From Deltaproteobacteria bacterium (GTDB lineage Bacteria; Desulfobacterota; Anaeroferrophillalia; Anaeroferrophillales; Tharpellaceae), in assembly GCA_030640695.1 (NCBI GenBank), contig DAOWIX010000099.1, positions 1 through 7,968 on the forward strand: a stretch of 7,968 nucleotides of DNA. Direction: 5' to 3'. The notes beneath the pieces are model-generated. The model was not told where the DNA came from, did not search any database, and was given only the letters and a program-made list of their open reading frames with translations. Positions within the stretch are counted from its first letter, which is position 1, and each line of letters begins with the position of its first letter. Shown piece by piece: positions 6,657 to 7,968 of the stretch. Position numbers and translations under genes: made by a program.

Positions 6657-6738
6657 GGGGTCAAAGCTCGACAAAGGCTGTTTGTGATTTGGCGTCTAAA
6701 GCTAATATTTCGATACGCCATTGTCAAGCAATGACCCC
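6657..6738. repeat. 82-base imperfect inverted-repeat element with GGGGTCA ends
   Basis: The left arm (6657-6678, beginning GGGGTCA) and the right arm (6717-6738, ending TGACCCC) match as inverted copies at 18 of 22 positions. A 38-base centre separates them, and inside it TGGCGT (6690-6695) can also pair with ACGCCA (6715-6720). The element takes up about half of the gap between dehydrogenase and ligase genes and codes for nothing. Its size and ends resemble a REP doublet or a small non-autonomous mobile element (MITE). I see no clear target-site duplication. On the minus strand its right arm carries a consensus TTGACA (6721-6726), but no good -10 box follows at the right distance. Confidence 0.6.
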
Positions 6739-6759
6739 GCCTGCGGATGTAGGGAAAAA

Positions 6760-6768
6760 GGTCAGACC
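6760..6768. repeat. GGTCAGACC short palindrome abutting the dehydrogenase stop codon
   Basis: GGTCAGACC is a near-perfect palindrome (central base unpaired) directly adjoining the TAG stop (6769-6771) of the acyl-CoA dehydrogenase gene. On the minus strand it reads GGTCTGACC followed by TTTTT. A one-base loop cannot form a normal hairpin, so it is not a terminator by itself. It shares GGTCA with the arms of the neighbouring 82-base element and may be part of the same repeat family. Confidence 0.4.
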
Positions 6769-7920
6769 CTATACCATGGCGTTGATACCGATCAACTCCC
6801 TACCGATCATAAGTTTATGCATCTCACTAGTGCCACCAAGAATGGTGCTTAAAACTGCATCCCGATAATGGTGCTCAAGATCATACTCATCCGTACAACC
6901 ATAGGCGCCATGCAGACGAATCGCTTCGGCTGAGGCTTTGACGGCAAGCTCTGAAGCCAACCATTTAACGCTTGAAAGCTCTTTGCCATGGGGTTTTCCC
7001 TGATCTTTAAGATCAGCAGCATAGTAGAGCTGCCAGCGCAGCGGCTCAATCTCGGCCGCCATGCGGGCAATGACCTCCTGAACCAGTTGAAAACCACCTA
7101 TCGCTTTGCCGAACTGGGTGCGCTCCTGAACATATTTTATACTTGAATTGATACACCCCTGCGCCATCCCTAAGGCCCCGGCCGTAATAAAGACTCGGGC
7201 TGTATCAATTCCATGGAAAGCGCCATGCAGACCGCGGCCGACTTTACCGATAACATTGTCGGCCGGTACCTGACAGTCGGAAAAAGCCAAGTTAACGATA
7301 TCGCTGGTGCGCCCCCCAACCAATCTAACTTCCTCGAAACTTATACCGTCCATTTTTCGATCAACCAATAAAAGCACCATGCCCTTATTACCAAGTTTCC
7401 TGTCGGTCTGAGCCAGAACCAGGATATAGTCGGCCAATCCGCCCCCGGTAACAAAATTCTTGGTCCCGTTAAGAAGCCAGTGATCACCTTGTAAAATTGC
7501 ACGGCTCTCGATAGCGCCGGGATCACTGCCGGCGTTGGGTTCAACCGTGGCAGTAGCAAACATCAATTCACCGCGACAAAGGGGTGCCAGATATTGCTCT
7601 TTCTGCTCTGAAGTGGCAACCATCGACAAAATGGTACCACTTAAGACTGCATGCCCAAGGGTACCCAGAGCCATCGTCCAGCTTACCTTGCTGAGCTCCT
7701 CCCAGATAATGGCAGCAGAGAGATAATCGAGGGCCGAGCCCCCATACTCCTTGGGCAAGTGAGCTGCCAATAGACCCAGATCAGCCAGTTTTTTGACTAA
7801 AACTTCCGGGGTATGACGCTGATCTTCAGACTCACGCAAAAGCGGACGCATCTCATTTTCAGCAAATTTTCGAGCCATATCGCGCAGCATCAGCTGCTCT
7901 TGGGTAAAAGAAAAATTCAT
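6769..7920 (-). CDS. Acyl-CoA dehydrogenase-family flavoprotein lacking the classical catalytic Glu positions
   Basis: An FAD enzyme of the acyl-CoA dehydrogenase fold, expected to oxidise (or, in relatives such as CaiA, reduce) an acyl-CoA at C2-C3 with electron transfer flavoprotein. The 383 residues span the full fold: N-terminal helical domain (1-115), middle beta domain with TVEPNAGSD (125-133), NGTKNFVTGG (151-160) and GGRTSD (202-207), and C-terminal helical domain with ERTQFGKAIGGFQLVQE (266-282), LHGAYG (336-341) and YRDA (352-355). The residue matching MCAD Glu376 is Gly362 (in TILGGTSEM), and that matching isovaleryl-CoA dehydrogenase Glu254 is Ala241 (in GIDTAR). Either the base lies elsewhere or the reaction differs. 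ATG 7920 is chosen because AGGAGG lies just before it; an in-frame ATG at 7950 lies upstream of that site. The ligase encoded downstream may make its substrate. Confidence 0.9.
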   Translation of the reverse strand: MNFSFTQEQLMLRDMARKFAENEMRPLLRESEDQRHTPEVLVKKLADLGLLAAHLPKEYGGSALDYLSAAIIWEELSKVSWTMALGTLGHAVLSGTILSMVATSEQKEQYLAPLCRGELMFATATVEPNAGSDPGAIESRAILQGDHWLLNGTKNFVTGGGLADYILVLAQTDRKLGNKGMVLLLVDRKMDGISFEEVRLVGGRTSDIVNLAFSDCQVPADNVIGKVGRGLHGAFHGIDTARVFITAGALGMAQGCINSSIKYVQERTQFGKAIGGFQLVQEVIARMAAEIEPLRWQLYYAADLKDQGKPHGKELSSVKWLASELAVKASAEAIRLHGAYGCTDEYDLEHHYRDAVLSTILGGTSEMHKLMIGRELIGINAMV

Positions 7921-7924
7921 AAAA

Positions 7925-7930
7925 CCTCCT
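7925..7930 (-). promoter_or_regulatory. Strong ribosome binding site of the acyl-CoA dehydrogenase
   Basis: AGGAGG on the minus strand is a full Shine-Dalgarno sequence four bases (TTTT) before ATG 7920. It rules in this start over ATG 7950. Upstream of it the remaining bases to the right edge are AT-rich, with no recognisable promoter in the little sequence available. Confidence 0.85.
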
Positions 7931-7968
7931 TTTTTATTTTTTAAATTCATTGTTGTCCAATTAAAATC

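Noticed and set aside
6690..6726. Consensus TTGACA in the right arm of the 82-base element as a promoter for the ligase.
   Set aside because: At 17 bases the -10 position reads TAGCTT (3/6), and only a 14-base spacing gives a 4/6 match.
7921..7950. ATG at 7950 as the start of the acyl-CoA dehydrogenase.
   Set aside because: The added ten residues are Lys-rich and are read through the AGGAGG site; family members begin at about the MNFSFTQEQ position.

Overview
The window reads like the chromosome of a Gram-negative bacterium with anaerobic, acyl-CoA-using metabolism. A Desulfobacterota-like host is my guess; it rests on gene content and repeat style only, and no marker gene settles it. Every gene I can support lies on the minus strand, so biologically the window reads from right to left. 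There are seven confident genes, no RNA gene, no CRISPR array and no complete insertion sequence. No gene-free gap exceeds about 240 bases.

Right part (about 5036-7968): an acyl-CoA dehydrogenase-family flavoprotein is followed by a class I adenylate-forming acyl-CoA ligase. Together they suggest activation of a carboxylic acid to its CoA thioester and redox chemistry at the acyl chain. Both are divergent at residues that usually matter: the dehydrogenase lacks Glu at both classical catalytic-base positions, and the ligase has Pro-Leu-Asp where Thr-Gly-Asp is expected. The 170-base gap between them holds an 82-base imperfect inverted repeat with GGGGTCA ends, and a short GGTCAGACC palindrome abuts the dehydrogenase stop codon.

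Middle part (1966-5035): a compact FecCD/BtuCD-type ABC importer in the order ATPase, periplasmic binding protein, permease, tightly spaced or overlapping. Its substrate class is an iron chelate, haem, cobalamin or similar metal chelate, and the sequence does not decide which. A candidate promoter lies in the upstream gap. A perfect 11-bp inverted repeat (TGTGGGGACAG arms) would fall at the start of the mRNA leader. No cobalamin riboswitch or Fur box was seen.

Left part (1-1965): a CDF-family zinc/cation efflux protein starting at TTG, a 121-base spacer with a possible 46-codon small ORF, and glutamate racemase (murI), cut by the left edge only at its extreme C-terminus. This part, murI above all, is visibly more AT-rich than the rest, suggesting a compositional boundary near 1800-1965.

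I found no clear previously undescribed system. The best leads are the two non-canonical enzymes encoded side by side and the REP-like palindromes placed exactly at gene borders.
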